DNA of 38,215 nucleotides from Calocera cornea HHB12733 (lineage: Eukaryota > Basidiomycota > Dacrymycetes > Dacrymycetales > Dacrymycetaceae), in the NCBI GenBank assembly GCA_001632435.1, contig KV423991.1, forward strand, positions 105,330 through 143,544. Reading direction: 5' to 3'. The translations under genes were made by a program, and so were the position numbers. Below, piece by piece: positions 10,399 through 19,325 of this stretch. Position 1 is the first letter of the stretch, and each line of letters starts with the position of its first letter. Under the pieces are notes generated by a model, which worked only from the letters and a program-made list of their open reading frames with translations, was not told the origin of the DNA and searched no databases.

Positions 10399-11214
10399 TC
10401 AAGAGTTGAAGTCATCATCGTCGACGATAGGTGTGTAACCACCGGTGAGAAGATACCATACTTTCGCAAAGCCAATGATCCACTGGTTCGAGGTTTGCAA
10501 GCCGATCTCATTGTACTCCTTCCGCAGATTGACACCGCGATGATAGCCTTCTTTGTAACGGCGACGGAAGTATCCCGCGTTGTCAATGTCTGAAGGAGCG
10601 CTGGTCGAGACGGCAAGACCTGGTGCATGCTTGTCATGAAGAGAGGAGATGTGGCTCTTTGGGGGGTCGACGGGAACGTAAGGTGGCGGAGCTCCCCAGA
10701 AGGTGTAAAGAGGGAGCAGACCAACATCTTTCGACTCGCTCTTGTTGACCAGATGATTCTTCACTGAAGGAACCAACTCGGGAGATTGCGCTGCCACTGG
10801 GATGGGTTGCGAGGCGAGGAGGTCCTTGAGTGCACGAGGGTCGGCTTCGAGGCGATTAAGAAGTGCAAACATATTCTCGGTTTCAGTGGTGATAGGAGCT
10901 GGAACTTCCTGGAAGGGTCGGCGATCATGAGAGATTGGAACACCAATACCGGGGCCGGGATCGGATCCTGGGCCACCGGAGTGGTTGCGCTCGTCGCCCC
11001 AGAGGGGGGCAACTGCACGGTTGCTCGTGTCGTCGGTAAAGACGCTGCGCGAGCATAAAAGGTGACTGGAACATCCGCTATCCAGAGTGACCGGATTATC
11101 TAGGTGCAGGTCAGAAGTGGCTCGGATATTGACAAAATGATACGCACCGGGTGCCATTGCGCTAGCACCTCTCCCAAGAGGTTGTGTCTGCGCGGTCTGG
11201 TGTTGGATGGACAT
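10399..11214 (-). CDS. Unrecognised protein carrying an exonised repeat copy
   Basis: An open frame of 271 codons from ATG at 11214 to a stop at 10399. It extends upstream a few codons to about 11234, where a CCAG acceptor (intron with donor GTAAGTCC near 11295) suggests an earlier exon. The protein is rich in Pro and Asn. The C-terminal half, YFRRRYKEGYHRGVNLRKEY followed by NEIGLQTSNQWIIGFAKV, looks like genuine protein sequence but matches no family I know. Residues encoded by 11055-11077 read SGCSSHLL, directly from the dispersed motif. This resembles the active-site stretch of Copia-type retropepsins (DSGxSxH), but the rest of such a domain is not apparent. Coding status moderately likely; function unknown. 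Confidence 0.45.
   Translation of the reverse strand: MSIQHQTAQTQPLGRGASAMAPGAYHFVNIRATSDLHLDNPVTLDSGCSSHLLCSRSVFTDDTSNRAVAPLWGDERNHSGGPGSDPGPGIGVPISHDRRPFQEVPAPITTETENMFALLNRLEADPRALKDLLASQPIPVAAQSPELVPSVKNHLVNKSESKDVGLLPLYTFWGAPPPYVPVDPPKSHISSLHDKHAPGLAVSTSAPSDIDNAGYFRRRYKEGYHRGVNLRKEYNEIGLQTSNQWIIGFAKVWYLLTGGYTPIVDDDDFNS
11055..11077 (+). repeat. 23-bp dispersed motif, copy 6
   Basis: ATAAAAGGTGACTGGAACAT then CCG (first base differs). It lies inside the open frame 10399-11214, antisense to it. Confidence 0.8.
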
Positions 11215-11830
11215 CGAGGCAGCTACGGACACGAAGTCTCTGGATAGACGACAAATGTGAGCAATTTCTTACGGCGACAAAACTAGAGGACTTACGAGTC
11301 TTATAGTTGTGGTTTGGATCTGCAGGAGGAAGGTATATAACTTGGATGGTGGATGATGGTCGTTTGGTCAGGAGAGGTGTACTGTATCAGGCTCCGCAGC
11401 CAGCACAGCATAAGACAAAGTGGCTAGCCATAGTCATGTGACTTAAGCGCTGACGCCTTGTGGCAAGCGCGTGTGACGACGATCAGGGTCTGGTCCATAT
11501 TTGAATGCATACATGAGTATATACTCGTCCTATTATTGTCAATAATGGATATAATTCTGCAGATATTCCAGTCACCTTTTACCAGGAGAGTGACGTTCCT
11601 GTGGCTTGCACCGCTCTGGGCCAAATCCCGTCCACGTGTCCAAGATAGGGGCAGAAGCAGCAACTCGTGCAGCCGCGAATCCGGACACGCTGCCACGGAC
11701 GGAGGCAAGTACCCTGGCCAGCAAGCCTACGCCATCCATTTCTCTCTCCCATCCGCACAACCACCACCATCATCACCATCACCAACTTTGAAAATACCCG
11801 CCCGCTTTCTACATATACACCAATCGGTCA
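11215..11830. other. Intergenic region with motif copy 7
   Basis: Divergent upstream region of the 10399-11214 frame and the 11831 gene. Contains motif copy 7, an AT-rich stretch at 11500-11555, and a CACCAC-type run at 11759-11785 just upstream of the next gene. No other gene seen. Confidence 0.45.
11562..11582 (-). repeat. 23-bp dispersed motif, copy 7
   Basis: Reverse complement GTAAAAGGTGACTGGAATAT then C. Opposite in orientation to copy 6, 0.5 kb away. Confidence 0.75.
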
Positions 11831-12810
11831 ATGGACGACGACTCAGCCTCCCTCCTGGGGGCCGACAGCACGTTGGACGGACCGGACGAGACGCTGATGA
11901 GCCTCGACAAGGCGCTCTGTCGTTCGATCACGGCGCCCGACGAGCCGGTCAAGAAGGCTGCCGAGCAGCCTATCAAGAACACTGCCGAGCAGCCTGGCAA
12001 GAAGGACCTCGCCCGCAGCGACTCGCTCTTGAGCGTTGACCTCGGCGACAGCACCGCGCATGGGGCCGGCAAGTCTGCGGTGTCCCGTGCAGCCTCGAGC
12101 ATCGGCGAGCCGCGCAGGCGTGCCGCCGCCAGTATGGGACGGACTGGCGGTGGCGAGATCGAGCTTCACCCCATTATGGCAACGGCAAGAGAGGAAGGAG
12201 TGCTGAACGTCTTGCGAGCGACCGGCTCGCACTTCACGGCAGCAGGGCATGCGGCAATGGGAGACGGGCTGGACGCGATGGAGAGGGGGTGTGTCGACGA
12301 GGTGAGTTCTCTGTCTGCCCAGTGACCTAAAAGGTGACTGGGACATTCGCTCCTCATCGCTGACTGTCCCCCAGACCGTCAACAAGGTCGACCACTCTGA
12401 CGCGGAGAAGAAGCTCGGCATTCATGCCGCCGCTGGGTATGCCGGCCTCACCACGCTCGCCGGTGACATCGTTTCCGCCTTCGGCACTGCGCACGGCTTC
12501 ACTGCCGAGGAGCTGGAGGAGGAGAAATCGAGAAAGAAGAGCGCATGGGAGCGCATCTGCTTGCCAGTGCAGATCGCTTTCGGATGGATTCTCTGGCTCA
12601 TCGGCAAGGCATTTGGACCGGTTGTTCCGTGGGTGAAAGCAAATCCCCGTCATGCGTTCTGCATCTTTGGTAAGTCAGTTAACACGTGCAGAATATCATA
12701 TTCCGATATGCTCTTCAGTCGTCTGGATCATCGCACTTGCTCGTGGAGTCAGCCCCTGGACGATTCTTACGACAAGCATCGACTCGTACAAAGCGACGAA
12801 GAAAGCTTGA
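11831..12810 (+). CDS. Small putative membrane protein, 3 exons
   Basis: Exons 11831-12301, 12375-12669 and 12719-12810 (phases checked) give 285 residues. The N-terminal half is polar, with an internal near-repeat (KKAAEQP IKNTAEQP GKKDL). The C-terminal half has hydrophobic stretches PVQIAFGWILWLIGKAFGPVV and FCIFVVWIIALARGVSPWTIL, consistent with one or two membrane segments. The family is not recognised. Intron 1 is 73 bp, while intron 2 is 49 bp. Intron 1 contains a full 23-bp copy of the dispersed motif, so without it the intron would be the usual 50 bp. That suggests insertion into a normal intron. Confidence 0.65.
12327..12349 (+). repeat. 23-bp dispersed motif, copy 8, inside an intron
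   Basis: CTAAAAGGTGACTGGGACAT then TCG, within intron 12302-12374. Removing it leaves a 50-bp intron with intact donor and acceptor. Confidence 0.8.
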
Positions 12811-12916
12811 GAGGGCCACGTAGATAATGCCCGTCTCTATTGTCATGTACCCACCCTTGTCACTCCTTAATACACACTCATTTGCACTTTGAGAAGAAGT
12901 CTGTCTGCGCCTGGCG

Positions 12917-12939
12917 CGGACGTCCCAGTCACCTTTTAC
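12917..12939 (-). repeat. 23-bp dispersed motif, copy 9
   Basis: Reverse complement GTAAAAGGTGACTGGGACGT then CCG. Confidence 0.75.
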
Positions 12940-13054
12940 CTCGCATGCTAGTGTAGTTTCTAATGCGCAAACTTCGTGCATGGCGAGTCTCGACCCGACC
13001 CCTAACCCCAAATTGAATAGCTCATTCTTACTCCACTGTATCTGCCTCTCCTAT

Positions 13055-13076
13055 GGATATTCTAGTCACCTTTTAG
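13055..13076 (-). repeat. 23-bp dispersed motif, copy 10 (diverged)
   Basis: Reverse complement CTAAAAGGTGACTAGAATAT then CC. It shares its downstream tail with copy 2. Confidence 0.7.
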
Positions 13077-13706
13077 CTGGAAAGTCATTGTAATTATTGC
13101 TACACTAATTATATGGAGGGAGGGAGCCGACCCGGTGCTCGACCCTAAATCGAATGGCCCATTATTGGCGCACAGGACCGGTAATCACCACAGAAAGTTA
13201 GCCGGGCACGGCGCGAGCGGAGCTTCAATGCGCTGACTAATTACTGCAGATAATCAACAGAGCAGGCAGACCACTGCTGGGGTCTGCCCAGACCCTCAAG
13301 GGTCAGGCAGCGAAAGGGAGCTGTCCACTTAGCCATTCCATACGGTCGGCGAGTCGACGTAACGTTATCAGGGTTCGGACCGCGTCCCAAGGTCAGTGAT
13401 GAGTCCCCGCCAGCCGACCTCTGTTCGTATCGGAGCGCTGTCATTCAGTGAATGCGATGATGTGATGGAAGGCAAGATCGTTATCGTCCGGCGTTGATCA
13501 ATGGGAGACACGCATCTACTAGAACAAGGAGTGGACAGGAGACGGAGTGAGTACATCGTGTGTTGCTGTCGGGGTAAAAGGTACGTGAACGGTATCGTGT
13601 CAGATAGAGGGTGGTCGTTGACGAGTACGTGAAGCCACGAATGCAGACAGCTTGAGACTGGCATTTCCGAAGTGAAAGAAAGACACTATATGCACGCGTC
13701 TTCAGC

Positions 13707-14051
13707 TCATCCCCGCCGACTTGCTCTCCGAAGTGCCCGCAAAGCCATCAGCAGCAATTGTGCTACACCCTCCGCCAGCATGCCCACAAAGATGAGGATG
13801 CCGAAGACAATGTGGACCACAAGAGTCCCCAACAGCTCGCCCGTCCTGCTCGCGTAGACTTGCGCATACGTTCGAAGGCGTTTCAGGGGCTGGATGGATT
13901 GGACTTGTTTTAGCGTCTAAACGCAGAGCGCGAACACGCGACGTACCGTTGGTTGCGAGCTGGCAGTCAGGAACACCTCTGCGCCACGAGGCGGCACACC
14001 TTCCGATGGCAGCCGCAGAAGAGGGGGAATAGACGGCAATCGCAGCGCCAT
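13707..14051 (-). CDS. Small single-span membrane protein, 2 exons
   Basis: ATG at 14051. Exons 14051-13947 and 13889-13707 are joined by a 57-bp intron (GTACGT...ATCCAG), giving 95 residues. It begins MALRLPSIPPLLRLP, and the second exon encodes PLKRLRTYAQVYASRTGELLG followed by a long hydrophobic helix (TLVVHIVFGILIFVGMLAEG) and a basic tail RRASRRG. One transmembrane helix with a positive C-terminus is the clearest feature. A TATAAAG box (minus, 14173-14167) lies about 120 bp upstream, which supports the model. The family is not recognised; no homology was tested. Confidence 0.45.
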
Positions 14052-14166
14052 GTGACTGCTGAACTCTCTTCAGACGAGCTGAAGCACGTCTCGTTCGAGT
14101 CAAGGTGCCTGATCCAGCATACCGAGAGGCGAGAGGCTGGCTCTCCCGCTCGCCAACTCATCGAGA

Positions 14167-14173
14167 CTTTATA
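14167..14173 (-). promoter_or_regulatory. Possible TATA box of the small membrane-protein gene
   Basis: TATAAAG on the minus strand, about 115 bp upstream of the ATG at 14051. Confidence 0.35.
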
Positions 14174-14287
14174 CCTGGCAATGTCTTAACCGAACAAGGC
14201 ACACTTCGTCGGCCCCTACTCTCTTCGCTCCAATCCCTTATCGCAAGCGATAGATAGGCAATGGAAGATTCATCTGGCAGAATAGGG

Positions 14288-14319
14288 CTCGAACAGTCTT
14301 ACGACTGGGTTCGAGCCGT
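14288..14319. repeat. Short inverted repeat (hairpin)
   Basis: GGCTCGAAC (14288-14296) pairs with GTTCGAGCC (14311-14319). An inner AGTC/GACT pairing and the loop TTAC give 13 pairs with a two-base bulge. Both arms resemble a tRNA T-loop core, but no tRNA can be folded here. Confidence 0.6.
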
Positions 14320-15354
14320 TTGCACTATGACTCTCAGCCCTCCATCGATCCCACTGATCTGCAAAGATCATGAGTTCATCCCTCAAGGATACAGCCCCGA
14401 TGTCGCATGTGGACAAGTCCAAACAGTGAGATGAGCGGATGTGATCAAGTAAACAAAGTTCTGCCAGCGAGAAAGTCCGAAAATCCCAGAGCTCGAGTTA
14501 TCCGTGCGGCGCCCCTGGCTCGCCCGGACCGGTGGATGATGATGAGTCCTTCCCACTGAGTGTACGTCACTTTCGAACATACTGCCTATTCCAGTTCCGA
14601 GCAGCCCGCGGCCGCTCAAGCCAGGTATAATCATTGTCCGTCGAATGGGCATACCCCAATTCGGTTGCTTTTGCAAAAAATGGACAGGTCCGACTCAAAG
14701 CCTGACAGGGGAAGTCTGAATGAGATGACGCTATGAAGGTACAGAACTCGAACGTTCCATCCTCCGGGAACAATCCCCTTCCATTACAGCACCCTGCATT
14801 CCAACAGCGCCAAGCGAATGTTCCTGTGCCGTTTCACCATCGGAGCGCTCTCTCGGACCCTTCTTTGTTGAACTCAGCCAATCTTGTCAACGGGCTATGT
14901 GACCGACCACCGTGTCGGGTGGAGGTCATTTTGTACAGTAGTTCCCAGCTTCACCACGTTTTCCGATACATGCAACTTGAAGCTATCCAGCGTGGGAGTT
15001 AGGACGTACTTCGTCCTACCAATGAATGGGTTACAACATGATCTACGTCTTTCTCTCCACAACGGGTTGCTTTCGGACAAGCTCGAGTGCGGTTCAATTC
15101 CTCATTGAGCTGTCCACTGTGGTCAGCTATTTTTGGCATGGACCGGCCGTAGGAGCTATTTGCGACAGAGGACCCGTACGTGGGGCGGGAGACCACCCGC
15201 CAGCGTGTGCAGGACAAGTTTGAATAACAACAACAACTCTTGTTGACTTTCGCCCTTGATAAAAAGAAAAGGGTCATGGCTGCGGTGTCGACTTTCTGTG
15301 GCAACAAGCCCGTTCATCTCAAGACTTCCGAATTCCCGATACCAGGTTGTTTGC

Positions 15355-16069
15355 ATGAAGGCCATCACTCTTCTCACAATCTTCAGCGCTTTCTGGATCT
15401 TCACATCGGCGACCATGATTGGTATCCGGCCCTTTCGTGCGGAACCCGCCATTCCCGAGGCCGGTGAACCGGTCACACTCAAGCATGCGACTCGGCAAAG
15501 CATCGTGCGCCGTGAACTGATCCGAAACGCTCTCAACCAAGTTCAAGACAAGAGGGGCCTCAACCGCCGTGTCCCGTCTTCGGCTTCATATCCGACATGC
15601 GCCGGCTCCGTCAACCAAGGTTTTGCGGTCTATACTGGATATGATGCTTATGGTAACGATGTAAGCTGAAGTCAGGACTTCGAAGAAGGCGTTCTGAGGC
15701 TGCGTTCGTAGATTGCGGACAGTTACGTGGATGGTCACAGTGCGACTGCTTGTCGGACGCATTGCCTCGCTCTGAGCAGTGAGTGTGATCATCGTTTCAG
15801 GCACCCCGGGGTTCTGAATCTTTCAGCCTGTACCGCCGCCACGTTTATCCAGAACTCATCGGGTACTGGATGCTATCCCAAGCACTCTGGCACTATCACC
15901 AACCCAAATTGGGTCGCCCAGACCACCGCTACTGCTGAACTTGTTGGGAATTGTGCTCAATACGCCGCCACCGGTGAGTGCATGCCATCCCTTCAGTAAG
16001 TGGTTACTCACGCTGACCTGGTTGTACATAGTGACGGCTGATATGAATGCCATATGCTGCGATGCTTAG
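15355..16069 (+). CDS. Small secreted Cys-containing protein, 4 exons
   Basis: Exons 15355-15660, 15712-15778, 15827-15973 and 16032-16069 are in phase (introns 51, 48 and 58 bp) and give 185 residues. MKAITLLTIFSAFWIFTSAT is a likely signal peptide. A basic stretch with DKRGLNRR precedes the mature part (Kex2-like KR possible). The mature part carries about nine Cys spread over CAGSVNQGF, ACRTHC, CTAATF, GCYPKH, GNCAQY and the C-terminal ICCDA. The spacing loosely recalls PAN/apple-type secreted domains, but I do not assign it. Probably extracellular. Function unknown; an effector or cell-surface role is inference only. Confidence 0.7.
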
Positions 16070-17127
16070 GTGTATATCGAAACTCGGCTCTTCTTCTTAC
16101 ACACGTCACCACACTGGATATACCCCCTGTACTTAATCCAGCTTGTGAGGCACCTTTGTTCATGAAACCACTGACAATGCTTACTCCACAGTAGTAATGA
16201 GTTTAGATGACGCCTTATAGCTCCTTATCTTTTTCTGAATCTTCCAGCACACTCGTCTGATTGTTGACGTTCTTTTAAGAAGTTCCCCCGTCACGCATCG
16301 CCGAATAAAGCCCGTCGGAGCCGAGGCTCCCGTCGCCGCATAAAGTTCCGGTCCCATCATAGGGTCCACGAAAAAAAAAAAAAATGGCGCGTTGTCATGA
16401 AGCGACACGCGGCCCGTTGCAACTTCATCTGATCCCCCAGATCTCAGCGGAAAGAGAGCTACGGGTCAGGTAATGTGAGACTGGGCGGATGTGTGTGTGT
16501 GGGGGGGAGCATACACTTGGTCCGAAACAGAATCGAGGGCTGTAAACCATTACCGGCCCGACACTCAATCAGGTACAAATTCTATTTGCGTCCGGGCGCC
16601 TCAGAAGCTTCCGTGACAGCCGCGCACCCAGGCGCCCGCATTCCTCTGCACTTCCCAGGCTACAGTGACTGGATATTCCGATATTCTATCACTTCGTTCC
16701 TTGGATACTCTCTGGATTGATCATAATGCTATCTTTGCGACCAAAATACACTGTGCAATGGAGTGCGGGTGGAGGAAAGAACGGAGGCCGGAGAGATTGC
16801 GGTCGGGTGAGACATTATTTGACACAATGGTGGCTGGACGCGCCCCTGTGGGCCCCACGGAAGACTAAGATTCTTCCAGGTTTGTGTGATTGTGTCCACG
16901 ACATATTGATTAGGACAGTGGCAACGTGCCATTCGGCTGGCGACAAAGCCGGTACCCCGTCTCGGCTTTCGATTAGAGGGCGAGGTCGCGGAATTGTCGA
17001 TCTGCCCAGGGGGCGCCCGCCTCAAAAACGCGTCCTGCCACGGCTCAGCTCGACTCCTTCATTCTCTTCCTTTACGAAAATACGCGCCGTCACTCCTCCC
17101 CTCCTCTTGGCACTGCTCCGCCCAGTC
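16070..17127. other. Intergenic region
   Basis: Contains a poly(A) run at about 16371-16384 and short GT/G-rich runs near 16489-16507. An open frame runs from 16717 into the next gene, but its sequence before 17128 has no recognisable content, and the glycosyltransferase start at 17128 is preferred because a membrane anchor follows it. Confidence 0.45.
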
Positions 17128-18892
17128 ATGAGCTCTCCTGCGCGCATGCTCCAAGGCTTCTGCCGTCGGCCCTCTAGTGTCGTTGCCCTAATCGCAACCT
17201 CCGCCGTCATGTACTACTTATCCCAATCGTCTCACGTTCCCCATCATTCCGGCACTTCAATACCCGAATTCAAGGCAGATATCGCTGTCCATGATGATAC
17301 CAAGACATGGTCGACCTGCCCGACACACCCCGGCGAGGGGACCCACGCATGTGCGAACGCGCACTTCTTCCCCCCGCCACCACCGCGACAGGTCGTCCCC
17401 ACCGAGCTGGTGAACCACGTCCCCGGCTGGACCCTCTATACCAACCTATACTTCTCCAACGGTACCTTCTTCATCGTGTCCGACGAGCAGTTTGGAGATG
17501 GGTACTGGCCGGAGAGGAGGATGATGACTAGCACAGGGCTGCCGGGGCTACACGACAATGGCCCGCAGAGGGAGCCGACGGAGAAGGAGATGGACATTAT
17601 CACGCCGAAGCAGGCTGAGGCGATCTGGGGCGACAGGGTGTTCGATGTACAAGGGTTCTCGGTGCGTCCATAGGGACCTTGCTCTCCGCGTGCATATATG
17701 CTAATCCTAAACCTAGGTACTTGCGAATGACCCGACCCAGTTCCTCCGGCATTACTATCACGTCGCAGCAGAGATTCTCCTGGGTATTGAGCGTATATGC
17801 ACCAACTTCGACCCAATGCCACAGCCTGATGGCACTGTTTCGGCTCCGTCCCCGGAGCGGATTATTTTCATCCATACCGATGAAGCAGGCTTCACGTGAG
17901 TACCCTGCCCTTGCTCTGCAAGAAAGGGGTTAACGACATGCGTAGGGACGGTCCGGGTCTGGATAGGTTCTATTTGCATGCACAATGGCCGCACATCACC
18001 CCTCTCTACCAGCCGTCGTGGGAGGCGATGGCCTCCCTGATGGACAACTCGAACAAAGCTTACCGTTTCCCCGCGGCGCTCTTCATCGACCGCACTGGCT
18101 CCTTCCGTGGCAAGTACACCGAGTGGACCTCCCGCACCCCCGCTGGCCCGTGGTTCGCAGGAGGTGGCGACTTCGGCACGGGCGGCGTGGGGCGCAACCA
18201 GTTCTGGTATGAGTCTGCCCGTCGCAGGGTGCTCTCCTTTGTCGGCGTATCAAAGGACGTCTTGGACATCGGCCTGCGCGCGATGGACCCGCCTCTTGCA
18301 CCGCCGCGGTCGGACGGACTTGAGGACCAGTATCAAGTCACGTACATCTCCCGGCAGAGAACGAACAGACGGCTGGACGACGATGATCACTGGAGACTTG
18401 TCAGGGCACTCAGGACGATGTGCCAGAGGCACAAGTGGAAGTTTTACCTCATGGTCGCCGAGGACATGACGAAGGAGGAGCAGATGCGGGTGGCCGCCGA
18501 AACCACTGTGAGGGCCCTCACTCTTTAGTATGGCCGATCTCTGATAAGTCATCTTGCAGGTGTTCCTTGCGGTGCATGGTAATGGCCTGACCCACATGCT
18601 GCTCCAACCTCCCCACCCTCGCTCTGCTGTTATGGAGATGTTCCATCCTCCCGGCTTTGCGCGCGACTACGAGTGGACTGCCGGTATCCTGGGCCACCGC
18701 TACTACACGATCCACAATGACACGTCGTACACGCCTCCTGACCTGGCGCACCAGGAGTATCCCGACTGGATCTTCGGGAAGGACATCCCGGTGCAGGCGC
18801 AGACGGTTGTGGGCGTGATCGAGGAGCAGCTGCTTGGGGAGATCAAGGGGCCCGGCCACTGGAAGAGCTGGGGCCCGGGCGTCGGGTACTAG
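17128..18892 (+). CDS. Probable glycosyltransferase, GT61 (DUF563) type, type II membrane protein
   Basis: Exons 17128-17661, 17717-17895, 17946-18507 and 18560-18892 (phases checked; introns 55, 50 and 52 bp) give 535 residues. A short basic N-terminus is followed by a hydrophobic anchor (SVVALIATSAVMYYL, about residues 19-33) and a luminal domain, the layout of a Golgi type II enzyme. The DUF563/GT61-like features are DPTQFLRHYYHVAAEIL, the C-terminal block VFLAVHGNGLTHMLLQPP (H431, family HGAGLTN-like) and a later AVMEMFHP. Expected role is transfer of a sugar during glycan or wall polysaccharide synthesis. The donor sugar cannot be told from sequence. The gene looks intact. Confidence 0.75.
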
Positions 18893-19325
18893 ACTGCTTC
18901 TGCTCGGACTGTTCATTAATCGGTTTTGTCGCGCATGGGTTTTATGATGCCTCCCTCTCCGAACACTGTTTGTAGACCTACACTTTACTATCAATCCGCC
19001 TAGATGCAATACCAGTCATTCGTTTACACAAGACGGGCGCACATACAAATCGGTGATAGGGGGAATGGCAGAGCCTCAGGCTTGTATCGCCGATGTCGCA
19101 GGTTTCCCCATGCGCCGCGCCACCGTACTTGACTCCACTGCCCTGCCCTCTACTGCCCCGCCCTCTTTCAGACGACGACCACATTGCCAGAGATGGATAG
19201 CTGGCTGTGTTGCTAGTCAATAGCAGCACACCCCTTGCTTCATTTGCATCTTCAAGACATTCTTTGGACTGTCCTTCTACTATTAATCGCCAGCTGTACG
19301 AGCCCGGAGGGTCTTGTCCGACAAC
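18893..19325. other. Intergenic region
   Basis: 3' region of the glycosyltransferase and 5' region of the F-box-like gene. No other feature seen. Confidence 0.4.

Larger units (their letters stand above)
12917..13420 (-). repeat. Right composite repeat (modules A, B, C inverted)
   Basis: On the minus strand the order is A, TGGCTAAGTGGACAGCTCC (13335-13317, 19/19 match to 468-486); B, CCATTCGATTTAGGGTC (13157-13141, 17/17 match to 722-738); C (13076-13055); a degenerate B (about 13022-12992); C again (12939-12917). The tail after the 13076 copy (AGAGGCAGATACA) matches the tail after the 975 copy (AGAGGCTCAGATACA). So this is a diverged inverted partner of 400-1020. Confidence 0.6.
12811..13706. 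other. Gene-free repeat region
   Basis: Holds the right composite repeat (12917-13420). A weak motif-like string 'ggtaaaaggtacgtgaacgg' lies at about 13573-13592. No supported coding region. Confidence 0.5.
14052..15354. other. Intergenic region with a hairpin
   Basis: No convincing coding frame. Contains the inverted repeat at 14288-14319 and the probable promoter of the secreted-protein gene at 15355. Confidence 0.45.

Noticed and set aside
10986..11060. Copia-type retropepsin domain
   Set aside because: Only the SGCSSH stretch resembles it. The following residues do not continue the domain, and the match is produced by the dispersed DNA motif.
16665..16690. Further copy of the 23-bp motif (agtgactggatattcc)
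   Set aside because: Only about 12 of 20 bases match and the AAAAGG core is missing.
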